From NCBI GenBank assembly GCA_013180625.2, contig SNVD02001233.1, forward strand, positions 79,944 through 143,943: DNA of 64,000 bases, written 5' to 3'. Source of the DNA: Boswellia sacra (lineage: Eukaryota > Streptophyta > Magnoliopsida > Sapindales > Burseraceae). Below the pieces are notes generated by a model. That model saw only the letters and a list, made by a program, of their open reading frames with translations, searched no databases and was not told the origin of the DNA. Shown in pieces: positions 1-13,711 of this stretch; position 1 is the first letter of the stretch, and the number at the start of each line of letters is the position of its first letter. The position numbers were made by a program, and so were the translations under genes.

Positions 1-1689
1 TTTATTATTTTTAACAACTAAAAACATCTTAAAGTTATTAATTTGATATATATGCCCTTATTTAATATTATATGTATTGTAAATTGTATATGTTATATAA
101 ACATTTGTAAATAATCAGTACAACAAAATCAAAACTAATATACTATAGTGTCAAAAAAAATTAAATTGTTAATTAATGTGCATCACATATAATTTGAAAT
201 TTTTTAATTAATATGTAATTAAAAAATAATAAATGAGTATTCAAAATATTATTTTAACGATAGAATATTAAAAACAAAAAAATTAATTTGATTGTCGTTG
301 GTATGTGTTGCGACTTCTCAAGGGTTCAAAGATAGGAAAAGATCGTTTAAAGATTTCAAGGGTATTTTAGAACTAAAAAATAGACAATTCATTCAGATAT
401 TTTTTCATTAAGATAAAAGCTAGAAAATATAGCTTTTTCTATTAACATGTTTCTATTTGAGAAAAAGTGTTCAGTCTAAAAAATAATCAACGTTAAAAAG
501 TTTAAAGTCTGAGATTCAGTAAAATTCAGACTTCAAATGAAAAAACAATCAGCCCCTAGACCCAATAAGTTAACGGGTCAGATTTAGATTAACATAATTT
601 AACAGGATATGAATACAGAATGACACGAACCTACTCTAACACGAGCCATTGCCAGGGCTAATTGGAGGTCAATATGTTGCCATCCAATCTAGAATGGGAT
701 GATTGTTACTTCGGTCAAACCTTAGGGGTGTCGGTTATTTATCCCATTTTTCGTGCAATTATACTTGATTATTTGCCAATTGAATTAATACGGTGAGATA
801 TGATCCGTGTGGTATCCATGTTACAAAATTATCACAAGTTAGATTATTTGACGGTTGTTAAAAGTGTGTTGCTTATTATATAAGTAGGAGAAGTCATCAT
901 AAGAATGAAATTAGAATAGTAATTCCTGTTAAATTTCCCTTTTTGTCTCAACTCATCTACATAGATTTTGCTGCCAAGAAATCGTCCCCTATGTCTATGA
1001 ACCTAATTCTAAATTAATTCGGAAGACATGATCAATTTTATCTCAATGTATTTTCGATATCAAAAACCATTTTACTCGTTGATATAATAATATTCAAAAA
1101 TATTTTTAAAGTTAAAATAATAAAAATGGAGAATACGATAGGTTTTCTTTTAGTTTAGAGTTTTTAATTTATAAATAAATTTTTCTGAATTTTATTTAAC
1201 TAAAAATAAGGAAAGTTTATTGGTATATACTTTAAATCTAGAAAGAGTCAATATAGTTAATTGAGAAAAAAGGAGACATAATAGTCATCCAAGGGTAAAG
1301 AATATTTAGTAAGAGTAACAATAACTTCAAGAGTAAAGAGCAGAAAAATAAACTTTATGTAGAACCACTCATATGATATGTAATGAATCTTAATAAAAAT
1401 CTTAAAAACATCTTTTATGCCATAGAGATGCCAATTGTCCTAGCTAATCTGCAATTCTGAACTGTAACCATTGAGGATTGCATGTGTTAATAAAATATAG
1501 ATATGATGAGGAGAATTAAACAAAGATGAATACACGTGACTATTCCAAAATCAAGCACATGAAAAATCAAACATTATCCAAAATCAAAACACTAGCGGGA
1601 TAAAAGTACAACAGAACTCCTTAGTACAGCAGTCAAGTAAATCCTAAAACAAGGAGTACAAGGAGATTGGTTACGGACTTACTCCTGGA
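1..1689. other. AT-rich intergenic stretch
   Basis: No gene, RNA gene or clear transposon is recognisable here. The sequence is strongly AT-rich with many short A and T runs, and no open frame of useful length is present. Confidence 0.6.
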
Positions 1690-2130
1690 GTTGTTTCATG
1701 TGGCACTTTACACTATGTGTGGCACTTTGCAATTCCCATAAACCCTCAAGAGATGGCCCACATACAGTCTCAAGTAGTGGCCCTCATGCGTGGGCAAAGC
1801 CCAATACCTCGATCCACTGTTGGATATTGTCCGCTTTGGACATATAGTCCGTCACGGTTTTGCTTTCAGGCTTTGCAGCCCAAAAGGCCTCCAACAGCTT
1901 AAGGAGCTCACAAGGTATTTAAGCATATATCACACCATATTCTCAAGCGATGTGGGATATTACATTATTGGTTCCATTAGTGGAAGACTGTATGCCCTTC
2001 ACAAATTATGGGTGAATCTGGCAACAATAAGTATAGATGTTGCAAGTTTGCAACCTCAAGGTAGAATTGACAAAGTACCGTCCTTGACAGTTAAGCTTGT
2101 GTTGGCGTTGCAAGTAAGTGGAAATTGAAG
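1690..2130. repeat. Dispersed plant repeat relic (LTR/TRIM-like)
   Basis: The stretch contains GATCCACTGTTGGATATTGT followed by CCGCTTTGGACAT, then CAAAAGGCC and a later GATGTGGGATATTAC. This order resembles a short repeat that I recall as widely dispersed in plant genomes, probably an LTR or terminal-repeat element in miniature. Two overlapping short frames here have no protein-like character. The family assignment is from memory and uncertain; the ends are not defined. Confidence 0.4.
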
Positions 2131-3118
2131 ACGGGAGGTAATTATAAAATTAGAGAGAATAAATATTTTCTGCCGACTGAGAAAAAATTGGTTTAAAAGA
2201 AAAAGTCAATTCACATTAGAGTTTTTCCAAGAGAAAACTTGTTAGATTACTCATAACCTGCTTGGAGAAATATGTCTGCCTTCTCTGTGTAATATCCCAA
2301 AGCAATAAACTTCCCGAGACTTTCTATCAGAAGTAGATAGATTAAATAAGTATTTCGCTTGCCCGGAAAAGTAATTTTCGAGTCACCGATATTGAGTATG
2401 CAGCTCCTAATCAAGTAATCAATTGTTTCTCAATTCTTCAGATAATAACTAATGCATGCAGCTATCAAAGAAAATTAAATTACAACCCTCTTGTATCATT
2501 AAAAATGGCAGGGGATGCATTTATATATTTCTATCTCTACAATCGGAGGTATTGGTACATATAGAATCTGACTTGTATTGTTACAGATAGCAGGAACTAC
2601 AGAAGTAGTCAACAGCAAGTGAGTGGCACTGTATCCATATTGATTGACAGCAACCACCTTATCTGTAATGCTTTGATGAGATGGCATTTAGAGCCTTGTA
2701 TCTGAAGAACGATAAATGCAAGAGATTGTATCTAATGCTTTTTAATAAGCTTATGGAAAGTTTTGAACTTCTATCACTGATATTTCAAAAGAGTCACCGG
2801 CAGTTCTTATCGAATGCATTATAGGACAGTTCTCTATGTTGCAAATTTCATCACAAAAAAAAAAAAAGCATTTAATTACCAGGAACAGCCACATAAACAT
2901 ATAAATCATGGTGGATTAAGAAAAGTAACACAGTAATTGCAGCAATAATTCAAGGAGTTCATTAAAAAAATGGAAATTGCCTAAAGGAGAACAATGTATA
3001 GAGAATCACTTTGCCTAATTTAAGAAGACACACAGGATAGGTAAACTCATTGTTAATGCCTATAGAAGCCACCATATATACCTAAACAACAAACAATAAG
3101 GTATAGCCAACACCACTC

Positions 3119-6100
3119 TCATTGTTCCTTTCTTAGAAGTTGCTTGAACCAGTTGGCAGACATTTTCGGATACCTCTCAAGAGTATCATAGTCAACATAC
3201 ACTATACCAAATCGAGAACTGTAACCTGACAACCATTCAAAATTGTCAAGCAATGACCAAGCGAAGTAACCTACAACATTTGCTCCATCATCAATAGCCT
3301 TCTTCGTATATGTTAGGTAGTCTTTGTAGTAATTTACTCTTGTGGTGTCATGTAATGACTTCGGAAATGTGACATTGCCTGGATCATCCATACCTGTCAT
3401 ATCATTCATAACAATTAACCATAATTTATTTCCATCTTGAATGGCATAGATCAATTTAGGAATCAACGGAGTTACAGCTCAATACCATTTTCTGAGATAA
3501 CCAGAGTTGGATTCCCGTAACGCTCTTTTACATATGTCAAAGAATTGTACATACCCCAGGGAACGATGTATAACCACCCAGAATGTGCCTGCAAATATTT
3601 GAAAAGGTGGGAAGTTGTTGCATCAAGGGGTTTGTAAGCCAATGCTCAATTAATAATCCATTAGACAATTTAGCTAAAAATTTTATTTATGTTATTTTAT
3701 TTACCCGTGGACCAATTTGCACCCTTCTCCGGTGAACTGCAAAATTTGAACAGCATTAGATTATAGACATTGACGATTTCTGAACCAATTAGCAACATAT
3801 TTATTGGGCAAGAGCTTACCGGTCAAACCAGCGTCCCAATCATGCTGGTAACTCGTGATGTTGGACTTGGGCAATGGAGGATCAAACACGTAGTTACTAG
3901 TATAGTGGTTAATGCCCAAAAGATCTATTGAACCTTTGACCATTTGAGCTTCTGATTGTGTAAATTTTGGAAGCCTACCTCCAACAATCTCTTGCATTGT
4001 CCTTGGATATTCACCATATGTAATGGGATGTAGAAACCTAAAAATTTATCGAACAAACTTGTGAAGTGCCTCTCAATTTTGCATAATAACTCACAAAGCA
4101 GTCAAAAAATAATTCGAATGAGCATGGAATTTCAAGAATCTTGAACTTAAAAATTAGCTCTAAAAACTTATAATGAGATTAAAGGTTTACCATCCAAGGT
4201 TAAAATCTCTTGCTCTTTGAGCCGCATAATTATCTGCTTTTGATCTGGTGAGAGGCTCATACCAAGTAAAATCCAAAACAAGTCCAATTCTCCCCTGTTG
4301 TTCCTTCTGAAATAATTACATTATTATAAGACAATTTACTAATTTATCTTCTTTAAGTAGATATTAGAAAACAAAGATCTTACTTCATATTTTTTGCGAT
4401 ATCTTTCCACTGCTGCAGCATGAGCTAGAATCATATTATGTGCAGCAATGTATGGTTCAGTTCCAGAGTCTCCGGCAATACAATTTCCGACTTCTTTAGA
4501 ACACCTTGCAGGTGGAACTGTGCCAATATCAAATCCCATAGCTGCGACAACTCTTGGTTCATTAAATGTGAACCAGTTCTTCACTCTATCACCGAATGTT
4601 TTAAAGCAAAAGTCTGCATAATCTGCAAAATCCTTCCTGAAAAAGGATTCGGTTTATAAGCTAAACTTTGTTTCTCTATCAAATGCAACATAATAAAGCT
4701 GAATTGCTTTACTTACACAATATCACGACTTAGCAGACCATTATATTTCTGCTGAAGTGCTTCTGGGAGGTCATAATGATGTAAATTTACATATGGAGAG
4801 ATTCCTATTATACACAAACTTCGATATCAGTTCTTTTAATAGGAAACACTTCGATATTAGTTATATGATGATATTGAATTGAATTTGGAATACAGCAACA
4901 ATTTATGGTACAATACCTCTTTTAAGCAGGTAGTCTATCAATCTATTGTAGTAATCAACTCCCTTTTGATTTACTTCCCCAGTTCCATCTGCAATAAGTT
5001 CAAAATTTCGCTAAATCAATCGAATTAGAAGTGAACGATATACCACACTGCTGCAATTACTCCTTGGAAGAAAGAATTGAAGTGAACAATATACTACACT
5101 TACTTGGAAAGATCCTAGACCAGGAAATTGAAAACCGATATGCATCGAAATTCAGCTTTACCATTAGATCTACATCTTCCTGTACCAAAATTCATCAAGT
5201 GTAATTTTAGCTCACTGATATATATTGAAACTACAGCTTATGATGTCTCATTAACCGATAATTATTTCTATTTTCCTAGTTCTGAGGAAGAAAGCACAAG
5301 TACTAATAAATAATTTTTATAAATCTTATACCAACAAAAAAAAATCCATTCTTCTTCATGATATACAAGTTATTGTTCACCACAAGCGAAATTAAGATAA
5401 GAATCTATTGAATTTGATTGATATTTCCAATATATTTCTTATATTGGTCATTTGATCACTAGTAGAGTAATCTAATAAGACAAGGGTCATCCTCAGCGCT
5501 GGCAAGGCAAAGTTGCAGGCCAAGCCACTCGAGGGCAGAACTTTGTTTAATTTTTGTTTCCTTAAAACAAAAAAAAAAAAAAAAAGAATGCAGTTCCTGC
5601 AATTCCTCACCATTCTATACGGAGCATATAAATAAAACTACATTGTCAATATTACACATTCAGAAAACATCAAGAAAAATATCTGTATTGATTTCACATA
5701 TGTCTATATGATAAATATAGGCAAATTAATATGTAAATAATGGAATTAGATAAAAGCAACTGAGAAATAAAACCACAGAATATTCATTAAAGAGCTATAA
5801 ACCATACCTTGTAGTGGTGATACTGATCAACACTGATTTCACCAGTATCATTGTTGGCAATATTCCCTTTGACATCAAAGAATACACAACTCAATGGATG
5901 AATTTAAGCCCAAAAAAGTTAATAATAATAATAAAAAACCAACTTCAGCACTGATTGTTCTTACCTGGGACATTGGCAAAAACATCCCAGATGCTTGGTC
6001 CTCTACCATATTGGGAAGCCATTCCCTCAACTTGATATGCAGAAGTTGCTGTTCCAAACACAAACCCGTCCGGAAAACTACTCCTGCTTAGCCCACCCTT

Positions 6101-6196
6101 ATCAACTCCTTCATCACAATTTTTTTTCACTGTCTCTGCTGCACAAGCAAGGGCTAGAATAGCTATGAAAGCACTTAGAAACAAAGCACACTTCAT
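3119..6196 (-). CDS. BGLU44: Beta-glucosidase, glycoside hydrolase family 1 (11 exons)
   Basis: Secreted or vacuolar GH1 enzyme that hydrolyses beta-linked glucosides or mannosides. I resolved 11 exons with GT/AG introns: 6196-5965, 5866-5808, 5179-5104, 4988-4917, 4804-4717, 4636-4384, 4306-4191, 4037-3820, 3736-3705, 3588-3486 and 3393-3119. They sum to 1524 nt, an uninterrupted 507-residue protein, the usual plant GH1 length. An N-terminal hydrophobic signal peptide is followed by [12 protein letters not shown]. The acid/base Glu (about 202) sits in [11 protein letters not shown] and the nucleophile Glu (about 415) in VISENG, which is completed across the last intron and runs into MDDPGN. 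Near the C terminus is [17 protein letters not shown]. The wording of these motifs is closest to the Arabidopsis BGLU42-44 group; the exact orthologue and substrate are not proven. No break was found. Confidence 0.95.
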
Positions 6197-6232
6197 GATG
6201 ATGCTACTACATTGCTGAGTGCTTAGTTGTCT

Positions 6233-6241
6233 ATTATATAG
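6233..6241 (-). promoter_or_regulatory. TATA box of the beta-glucosidase gene
   Basis: On the minus strand CTATATAAT lies about 40 bases upstream of the ATG at 6196. Such a short distance implies a very short 5' leader. Position and sequence fit a TATA box; there is no transcript evidence. Confidence 0.5.
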
Positions 6242-6255
6242 TAGAGGAAATTGAT

Positions 6256-6515
6256 GGAGTACGAATTGAAGTGAAATAATGAATCGTCATGCATCTTAAA
6301 GACAAGTGCAATTGTACAAACAAGAAATCTATTTGACTTGAACACCAATTCCAACTTTTTTATGTGATTTATTAAACTTGTGGTCCAACAAAGCGGGGCC
6401 CCTAGTGTCGTTTAATTTGTATTGTCGCGTATCACTGTCAATTATTTGCTGTCGAAATTGAGTTCAGCGATATTATAGTAAAATCACTTCTAAATTTGTC
6501 TGTATTAAGACTCTA
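6256..6515 (-). repeat. Upstream region of the beta-glucosidase gene, source copy of a duplication
   Basis: This stretch, about 60 to 320 bases upstream of the beta-glucosidase ATG, recurs in the same orientation at 8668-8915. Shared blocks include AATTGAAGTGAAA, AGAAATCTATTTGAC, GTTTAAT, GTATTGTC and CTAAATTTGTCT. The copies are clearly diverged by substitutions and small indels. Confidence 0.7.
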
Positions 6516-6519
6516 TTGA

Positions 6520-8667
6520 GGACCACGGACGACCGTTAATAAGCTATTAAGGACCACGGCCGACCAATAGGTTATATTCGTTTTTTAATCTAAATCCTGT
6601 TTTCTGTATTGTACATTTTTTAATGTATTTTATATTCAATATCAACCACATATTTTTTTCAAAATTTAAAATAATTTAAAATCAATCACATATTCTTAAA
6701 TATAATTTAAAAGAAAAACATAAAATCACAAAACGAATACACCCTTAATTAATGAGCTTCTGTTCTAGCTCGAATTTTGATAGAGAAAAATTTGTAATAA
6801 AAATTATAGTAGTCTTAACGTGTGTTTTAAAAAATAATGTAAATTGACTTAAAATTTATGTATTTAATTATTTTTACACAGTTTTGAAGAGAATTTACGC
6901 TATTTTTAAGAGTTTGACACGACCTTTACATAAGTTAAGATTATCCTAAAACTAAAGGACATAGAAAGGTTTGAGAAATTGGTTTTTATCATATTCATTG
7001 AAAATTGAAATTGCTCTCCAACCAAATTTGCTTTCTTACCTATTTACATTCAATTATTAAAGTGATGTTGAACTATTTGATTGGGTCTTATTTAATTACG
7101 AAATTTACTTTTTTAATCATATCACATTATGATATATCATTCTCCATAAACCAACAACAACGCATTTGCATTAAAGAGTTTATAAATGTAGTGATATTCA
7201 TTGTTATATATCTTATCTTGTAGTCATGTTCTCAAGAATATACACAAATTCCTAAATATAATTGATACTAAAATACTTGCCTTTTTATTTAAGGATAATA
7301 GAGATAAAAACTGATAATTTTTTTTATAGCATATACGTCATTATGTTGTATTAATAATTTTTTTTTGATAGTTTTATTATGAAATTCTAAATACTAAATC
7401 ACCGGGATTTCAATAATTTTTAGGGATAAATAAAAAGTTTAAAGTATGTATGTTATACTTGAAATGGAAATGTAATTGAATTCAAGTGATTTAGATATAT
7501 GTATATAACAAATATTTTATTTTTTTAAACACTGTTATATTTGTCTAATTTATATTATGCTTCTTTAATATTTTTAAATTATTTTACGGCCACAATTAAC
7601 TTTTTTTTTACATCAAATTATATAATAAAAAAAAATAACGTGTAACACAACTATACGTAATTATTTATTCCCATAAAGTAGACGGATGCTATTAAAATTT
7701 GATGGGCCTGATTCTATGTGTAGCTTTCACGGGCCTCTATGTAGAGCTTTGCCCTTATCTTTAAAATGGAGTGACGGTACTTAAGTTCCATCTCTCAATT
7801 AATCAGCCCACTTTAATAATTTAAAAGATGACAAAAGATTAATCAACTTACAAATTCCCCACCCCGTATTTTTAGCACAATTTTGCAACTACAAATTTTA
7901 GACTCATTATATTATATGTTATTGCGAGAAATTTTTGTATAAATTAACAATTTTTCTATAAATTATTAAAACTTGCAAATTAACTATCAATTAATAGAAA
8001 ATTATTTTTTATATTTTAAAATTATAAATATAATTGGTTGATTAATTTTAAATAAATAATGAGCCCCTTTTTTGTAATTTTTTTAACTTGAAAATACAAA
8101 AATCCACCTGATTGTTTGTTATATTAATATATCTATTTCTTTTTAATTTGTAACAAGCTTATAATAATTTAGTTTTATTTTTTTATTGAAAAAAATTGCT
8201 TTTAGTCTTTTGAATTTAATCTTGTCATTTATTATATGGAATATTTATTCCGTTTGGGCTCCTAGTCATAATCCTGGCTAACCACTATTTACGAATTATT
8301 CTATAACCTTAATTAAGAGTCCTATAGTTGATAAAAAATTGTTATTATTGCTAATCATTATTGGTATATTATCATGACTCATTAATTAATTGGATATAAT
8401 TAGAGTTAATAAGAGCTGTTAATAACATTAAAGATGATTATTGTAACCTTCTCCGAGTCGGCTACTAGTTCAAATACGTATCGCTCCTAAAGTCTTCTGA
8501 CTTGATTGAACTGCGTTGAAAGTAATTAGAGATGTTTATAATATAATTGTAACATTAAAAAATATACATATTACCAAGTTGAAATTGAAATTGTTTCTGT
8601 TTTCTCGAAACATTTTCAATGCTGCGGCAGGCATCGCATACAGATTAAAAAAAAAAATCCTGAAAGG
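6520..8667. other. AT-rich intergenic stretch
   Basis: No gene is recognisable. The sequence is AT-rich with many homopolymer runs. A short GC-richer block lies near 7690-7760, without coding character. Confidence 0.55.
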
Positions 8668-8915
8668 GGTATAATTGAAGTGAAACAATGAGTCTTCATG
8701 GATCTTAAAGAGAAGAATCAACGAGAAATCTATTTGACATGAGCATAAATTAATTTCAACTTTTCAATATGGTGTATCATAGTTTTGGTCCTACAAAACT
8801 AATGTAGTTTAATTCGTATTGTCCTATTAATTTACCGTAATTACTGTCGAAACAGTGTTCAAATATTATAGAAAAATCTCTCTAAATTTGTCTTTGTTGA
8901 ATGCTCTACTGGGCA
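8668..8915 (-). repeat. Orphan copy of the beta-glucosidase upstream region
   Basis: Diverged direct duplicate of 6256-6515, sharing colinear blocks. No beta-glucosidase exon lies where it would be expected on the minus strand below 8668, so this is a promoter-like fragment without its gene. It is probably what remains of a tandem gene duplication, or of a duplication limited to upstream DNA. Confidence 0.65.
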
Positions 8916-9265
8916 TTAATTATATTTTAGTGGGAACTTAATTTTGGTAATATTAAGAAAAGAGAAATGCTTAGGTTATTCCGGTATCTCATGTCACTAT
9001 ATAAAGGTGATATTCCGACCTATTCATACTTTATTATGTGTTTAATCTAGTTAATTTTTTTTTTAATTCTTCAATGCTAACTTGTTCTATTGTAGGCTTT
9101 TTTTTTTACCTATTCTCTCAATCAAAGTTTCATTTTAATAATCATCTATGTCAATATTTAATTAGATAGATTAACCAAATTTGTAAATACTGTCTACAAT
9201 GAGCCTCTCTCACACAATTTTTTTTTCTTATGGGAGTGGTCAATGGTGAGCAACACCAACATACT

Positions 9266-10199
9266 TGTTAGCGTCAATGTGACACATGGCAAACTTCATG
9301 CATGTGCAATGCATGTGATCAATATTTGTTTTGTCAATTTGTGATAAAAACATATGTGTTATTCTTTTTCTTAATACATTATGATAGATTTATTTTAGGA
9401 AAAGATTTGATTGATTGATTTTTGGAAAGCTTTGTCAATCATATTTAAGATTAAGATATTTATGATACTTATCTTAATTAATTGATCATCTTAATTGATT
9501 GCAATCACTTACTTGATTAGAATTATATAAGTGATTGAGATTTCTTTTCCATATTTTACGATCTTTATCTACTCATACCATTTAGTTTTTGCAAGGAATT
9601 GACAATGATTGGATTTGATGATTACATACCTTATATAGTTGATTACACAGCTTATATTAGTGACAAGCAGTCAAGGCTTGATATATATGTGCAGAATTGA
9701 TAAGATCATTTGAGTGTGTTAGTTTTCCTTATTCTTCATTGTAAAAGCTTTATGCTTGAGTGAGTTAAGATTCTGTATGACTCATGTGTGTTGAGTATGT
9801 ACACAGATCTGATTTATAAGTGCTATTGAGTCATGCAAACTTAAGTGAGTTGAGTGATTATATGAGTCTGTAACAGTTAGATAGTTATGATTGACTAAAT
9901 GAGCTTAGTTATATCAGTCATAACTATGAAAGTGCAACATCAGAAGAGGGTATGAAGGACTATGGCTGTGATTTGAGTTGATCAAGTTTGCATAAATTAG
10001 GTTTGTGAGTGAGTGGGTGTCTTCCACTGTAAAGAGTCCTAAGTCGAGTGTAAACACATATAGCATAGTGGATTGCAAGTCTTGTTGCCCGTGGATGTAG
10101 ACTGGTTTATAGTCGAACTATGTAAAATCTTCTGTTCCGTTATTCTAAACTACTTCAAATACGTTTGTGTTAACTGTCCATACACTGGAAAAACTAACA
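9266..10199 (+). mobile_element. Probable 5' LTR of a Ty1/copia retrotransposon
   Basis: The block starts with TGTTAG and ends with CTAACA, a perfect 6-bp terminal inversion with TG...CA ends, and is followed two bases later by a primer-binding-like TGGTATTA. The right end is well supported by the primer site. The left end is inferred only from the matching terminus, because no second LTR is in the window to compare. Confidence 0.55.
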
Positions 10200-10201
10200 A
10201 T

Positions 10202-10215
10202 TGGTATTAAAGTAT
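10202..10215 (+). other. Copia primer binding site, degenerate
   Basis: TGGTATTAAAGTAT directly follows the LTR and resembles the TGGTATCAGAGC primer site (initiator methionine tRNA) common in plant copia elements, with substitutions. Confidence 0.55.
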
Positions 10216-10284
10216 GTACACTGACATACAAGTGTAGATCAAACATTTCTTTTGTAGGTATGGAAGGACTATAGAATGGAAGTT

Positions 10285-11205
10285 CATTCACTCAACCACC
10301 ATTACTCAAAAATGGGAATTATGCCTATTGCAATATTAAGATGAAGATCTTCATGAAATCCCTTGATGATAGAGTTTGGATCAATGTTGTTCATGGATAG
10401 ACACCACCAACGAAGGCAAATGAAGCTAGGCATCAAATTGAGAAACCGGAAAATGAATAGTCTGAAGTCGAATATAGGCTTTCCAGTTAGAACTCTAAAG
10501 GAATCAATGCCATTTTCAATGCTGTCAAAATTTAACAATTTGGGTTGATCTCAAAGTGCACAAACGCGAAACAAGCATGAGATATTCTCTAGGTAAAGCA
10601 TCAAGGTACAGAGAAGGTAAAAGATTTGAAATTACTTATCTTGACTTCAAAGTTTGAAAATCATACTATGCATGAAGATGAGTCTATAAGTGATTTTCAT
10701 ACTAGACTTTGTGAGATAACTAATGCTGCTTACATGATTGGTGATGAATATTCTGAGGCTAAAATTGTAGAAAAGATCCTTAGATCTTAACCAGATAAAT
10801 TTCAGCCTAAGGTTACAGCTATTGAATAAAGCAATAATGTGAAGACTGTGAGGGTTGATGAACTACTTGGTTCCCTTCAAGCGTATGAGATAGGACTAAA
10901 ATTAAGAAAGAAGGAAAAGAGCATTATTTTTTCTGCTACTTTAGAAAAGAAAGAAAATGAAGATTAAGATGATGACCAGATTGCATATTTGATAAAGAAC
11001 TTTGTCAAACATATGAAGAAGAATATCAAGAAGCAAAATTTTGAGAGAGCCTAGAAAGCAAGGAGCTTTGACGAAAAAAGATTTCTTAAAGAACCAACCA
11101 ATGAAGAAGACGCAAGACAAACCAGACAAGAAAGGCCAAGTACAATGCTTCGAATGTAAGGGATTTGGATATATACAATCCGAGTGTTCCAATTACAAGA
11201 GATGA
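10285..11205 (+). pseudogene. gag: copia gag remnant with mutated zinc knuckle
   Basis: Read in shifting frames, the region gives typical copia gag phrases: near 10340 MKIFMKSLDDRVWINVVHGW, and near 10850 VDELLGSLQAYEI. At 11146-11187 the nucleocapsid knuckle reads CFECKGFGYIQSEC, where the His of the Cys-Cys-His-Cys ligand set is replaced by Tyr. In-frame stops, for example at the end of the first phrase, show that it is not functional. Confidence 0.75.
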
Positions 11206-11939
11206 ATGGACAAAGGCATGTGTGCAACTTGGAGTGATGATTCTGAAACAGAGTCTAATGAAGATGAACATTCGAGTAACTTTGTAGCATTAACTAGCAA
11301 TATATCTGATAAAGGCAAAACAGTTGTGTCTGACATAATTGAGCAGAACAGATTGGACAGTGATGAATCAGATGCAGAGGAGGAAGTTGATTATCATGTG
11401 AAACTTTAACTAGCTCATAATGCACTTTATGAAACATGGGAAAAATAGAAAGTGCAAGTCGATAATCTGCAGAAAAAGAGAGAAGTTCTTAGATGTGAGA
11501 AGGCGTATGCTAAAGATTGCATGAGTAAATTGGAAACTGTTGTGAATTAGAAAATTGAAGAAATTGACAAACTTAGATCTAAACTTGCTGATGCTCATAA
11601 GTGTATTAATGAACTTAAAATTGGTTGAGCACGATTGGATCAAGTTTTGGGAGAAAAAGCACAAATAAACATGGCTTGGGATTTGATGAAGGTAATATTG
11701 CTTCAACTTCCAAAACTGTTTTAATTAAAGCCTTAACTAACATTTCAAATTCAAGCTTAATTGACATAAAATCAAGCTCGAAATATGAAGAAATTTTTGT
11801 CTCACCCATGAGTTCCTTTAAGTCAAGTCCAAAAAAGGTAATCAAATGCTTGTTATTTTGCGATTGTAAAGGTCACATCAGACCTAGATGTTATAAGTTG
11901 TTAAAATTATTGTATAAGAAATCTAAACAGTTCAGATAG

Positions 11940-13711
11940 TTGCCTAAGACTCGACCAGTTTGGCTTAAGAAACATGTAACTACATGGAATGTTGTATTTA
12001 CTGCTTTAAAATCCATAGCTAATGATTCTTGGTATTTAGATAGCGGATGTTCAAGACACATAACAGGGAGTAAGAACTTCTTGAAAGACATCAGATCTTG
12101 TAAGGAACGGACAGTCACATTTGGTGATGGAGCTAAAAGCAAATTGCTAGGCAAGATCTTGAGTGTTGAAGGCTTGCCTAACTTGAAAAATGTGTTGTTT
12201 GTTGAATGGATGAAAGCTAATCTAATTAGTGTAAGCCAAATCTGTGATGATCAGTTTGAGGTAAATTCTACTCAAGGTAAATGCATGGTTAGACAAACAT
12301 GGAAATTGCATTCTTGAAGGAACTCGATCAAATGACAATTCCTATTTATTAACAAACATTAATGCATTTTCTGCCAAGATGTCCGATTTAGAGTTATAGT
12401 ACCAAAAGTTAGGACACATAAACTACAAGGACTTAGTCAAGTTAACTAAGCCCGGTGTAGTTAAAGGTGTTCCTACTCTTGATGACAAACCATATGATAT
12501 TTGTGAACCATGTTAGTTATGTAAACAGATAAGAGGATCACATAGCTCTAACATACACCTTTGACTTCTAAAATTTTAGACTTGCTTCATACGGACCTTA
12601 TGGAACCCACGCAAATTGAAAGCATTATTGGGAAGAGGTATGCTTTTATTGTTGTTGATGATTTTTCAAGATTTACTTGGGTTGAATTCATTTGTGAAAA
12701 ATCTTACACATTTGAAGTTTTTAGAAACTTATGTGTTGAACTTGAGAATGAACAAAACGGAAACATTGGTAGAATTGTACAAATCAGAAGCGATCATGGG
12801 AAAGAATTCGAAAATATTTCCTATGCAGAATTTGTAAAGTTCACAGCATATCTCATGAATTTTCAGTTCCAGAGACCCCCAAAGGAAATGGAGTGGTAGA
12901 GAGGAAGAACATGACTCTATAAGAGATTACAAGGGTGATGTTGAATAGCAAGAAGCTGACAAAAAGGCTGTGGGCAGAAGCTATTAGGACAACATATTAT
13001 ATCTCCAATAGAGTATTCTTAAGACCTAGAAAAATGCAAACTCTTTATGAAATTCTAAAATTAAGGAAGTCTAACCTCAAATATTTCCATGTTTTTGGTT
13101 ACAAATGCTTTATATTGAATGATAGGGAGTAGTTGGGCAAGTTTGATGCTAAAAATGATGAGAGAGTGTTTGTTGGTTATTCAATAAATAGCAAAGCATT
13201 TAGAGTTTATAATTTGAAGACTGAGACCATAATTAAATCACCCAATGTGGTGTTTGATGATATTGATGATTTCTCTATATATTCACAAGAAAATGAGATA
13301 ATTAGTTTGACAGAGAATGTAGAGGTTGTAGAAGATTCAAACTCAGCTACTGTAGATAGCAAGTTAGAGCTAGTTACAACTGACACAAGAACTACAGTTA
13401 ACTCAGACAAAACTTAACCAACAAACAATATTGATCTAGACAAAAATCAAATAAGGGATACTGTTATTAGAAGACATCCACCTTCTTGGATAGAAAAGAC
13501 ACATCCCACAACTTTAATCATTGGAAGTCCAGAAAGTTCAATGAAAACAAGAAGTAAGGTGAAAAATATGGTAAGTCATTCTTTTGATACCTCTTTAATA
13601 GAACCAAAGAATGTCAATGAAGCTTTAAAAGAAGATGTCTAGATAAGTGCAATGCAAGAAGAATTAAATTAATTTGAAAGAAACAAAGTATATGTGTTAG
13701 TTCCTAGGCAA
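11940..13711 (+). pseudogene. pol: copia pol remnant: protease, pre-integrase and integrase
   Basis: Near 12031 WYLDSGCSRHITG carries the aspartic protease Asp-Ser-Gly signature. KLGHINYKDLVKLTKPGVV near 12410 is the GAG-pre-integrase motif. The integrase core runs from about 12580: LLHTDLMEP (first Asp), IRSDHGKEFEN near 12780 (second Asp) and NGVVERKNM near 12887 (Glu). LKYFHVFGYKCFI near 13075 and DERVFVGYS near 13158 follow. Stops near 12919 and 13130 and a frameshift before the last catalytic Glu inactivate it. Confidence 0.8.

Larger units (their letters stand above)
9266..13711 (+). mobile_element. Decayed Ty1/copia retrotransposon lacking its 3' part
   Basis: Order: LTR, primer site, gag, zinc knuckle, protease, GAG-pre-integrase, integrase, then the start of the reverse-transcriptase linker (read as NKVYVLVPR), after which the homology stops at 13711. 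The order with integrase before reverse transcriptase defines Ty1/copia. Frames are broken by many stops and shifts, so the element is dead. No reverse transcriptase, RNase H or 3' LTR was found downstream. A CACTA terminus starts exactly where copia homology ends. Confidence 0.85.

Noticed and set aside
1717..2128. Two overlapping frames of 61 and 112 codons
   Set aside because: They lie in a dispersed repeat relic and show no protein family; treated as repeat sequence.
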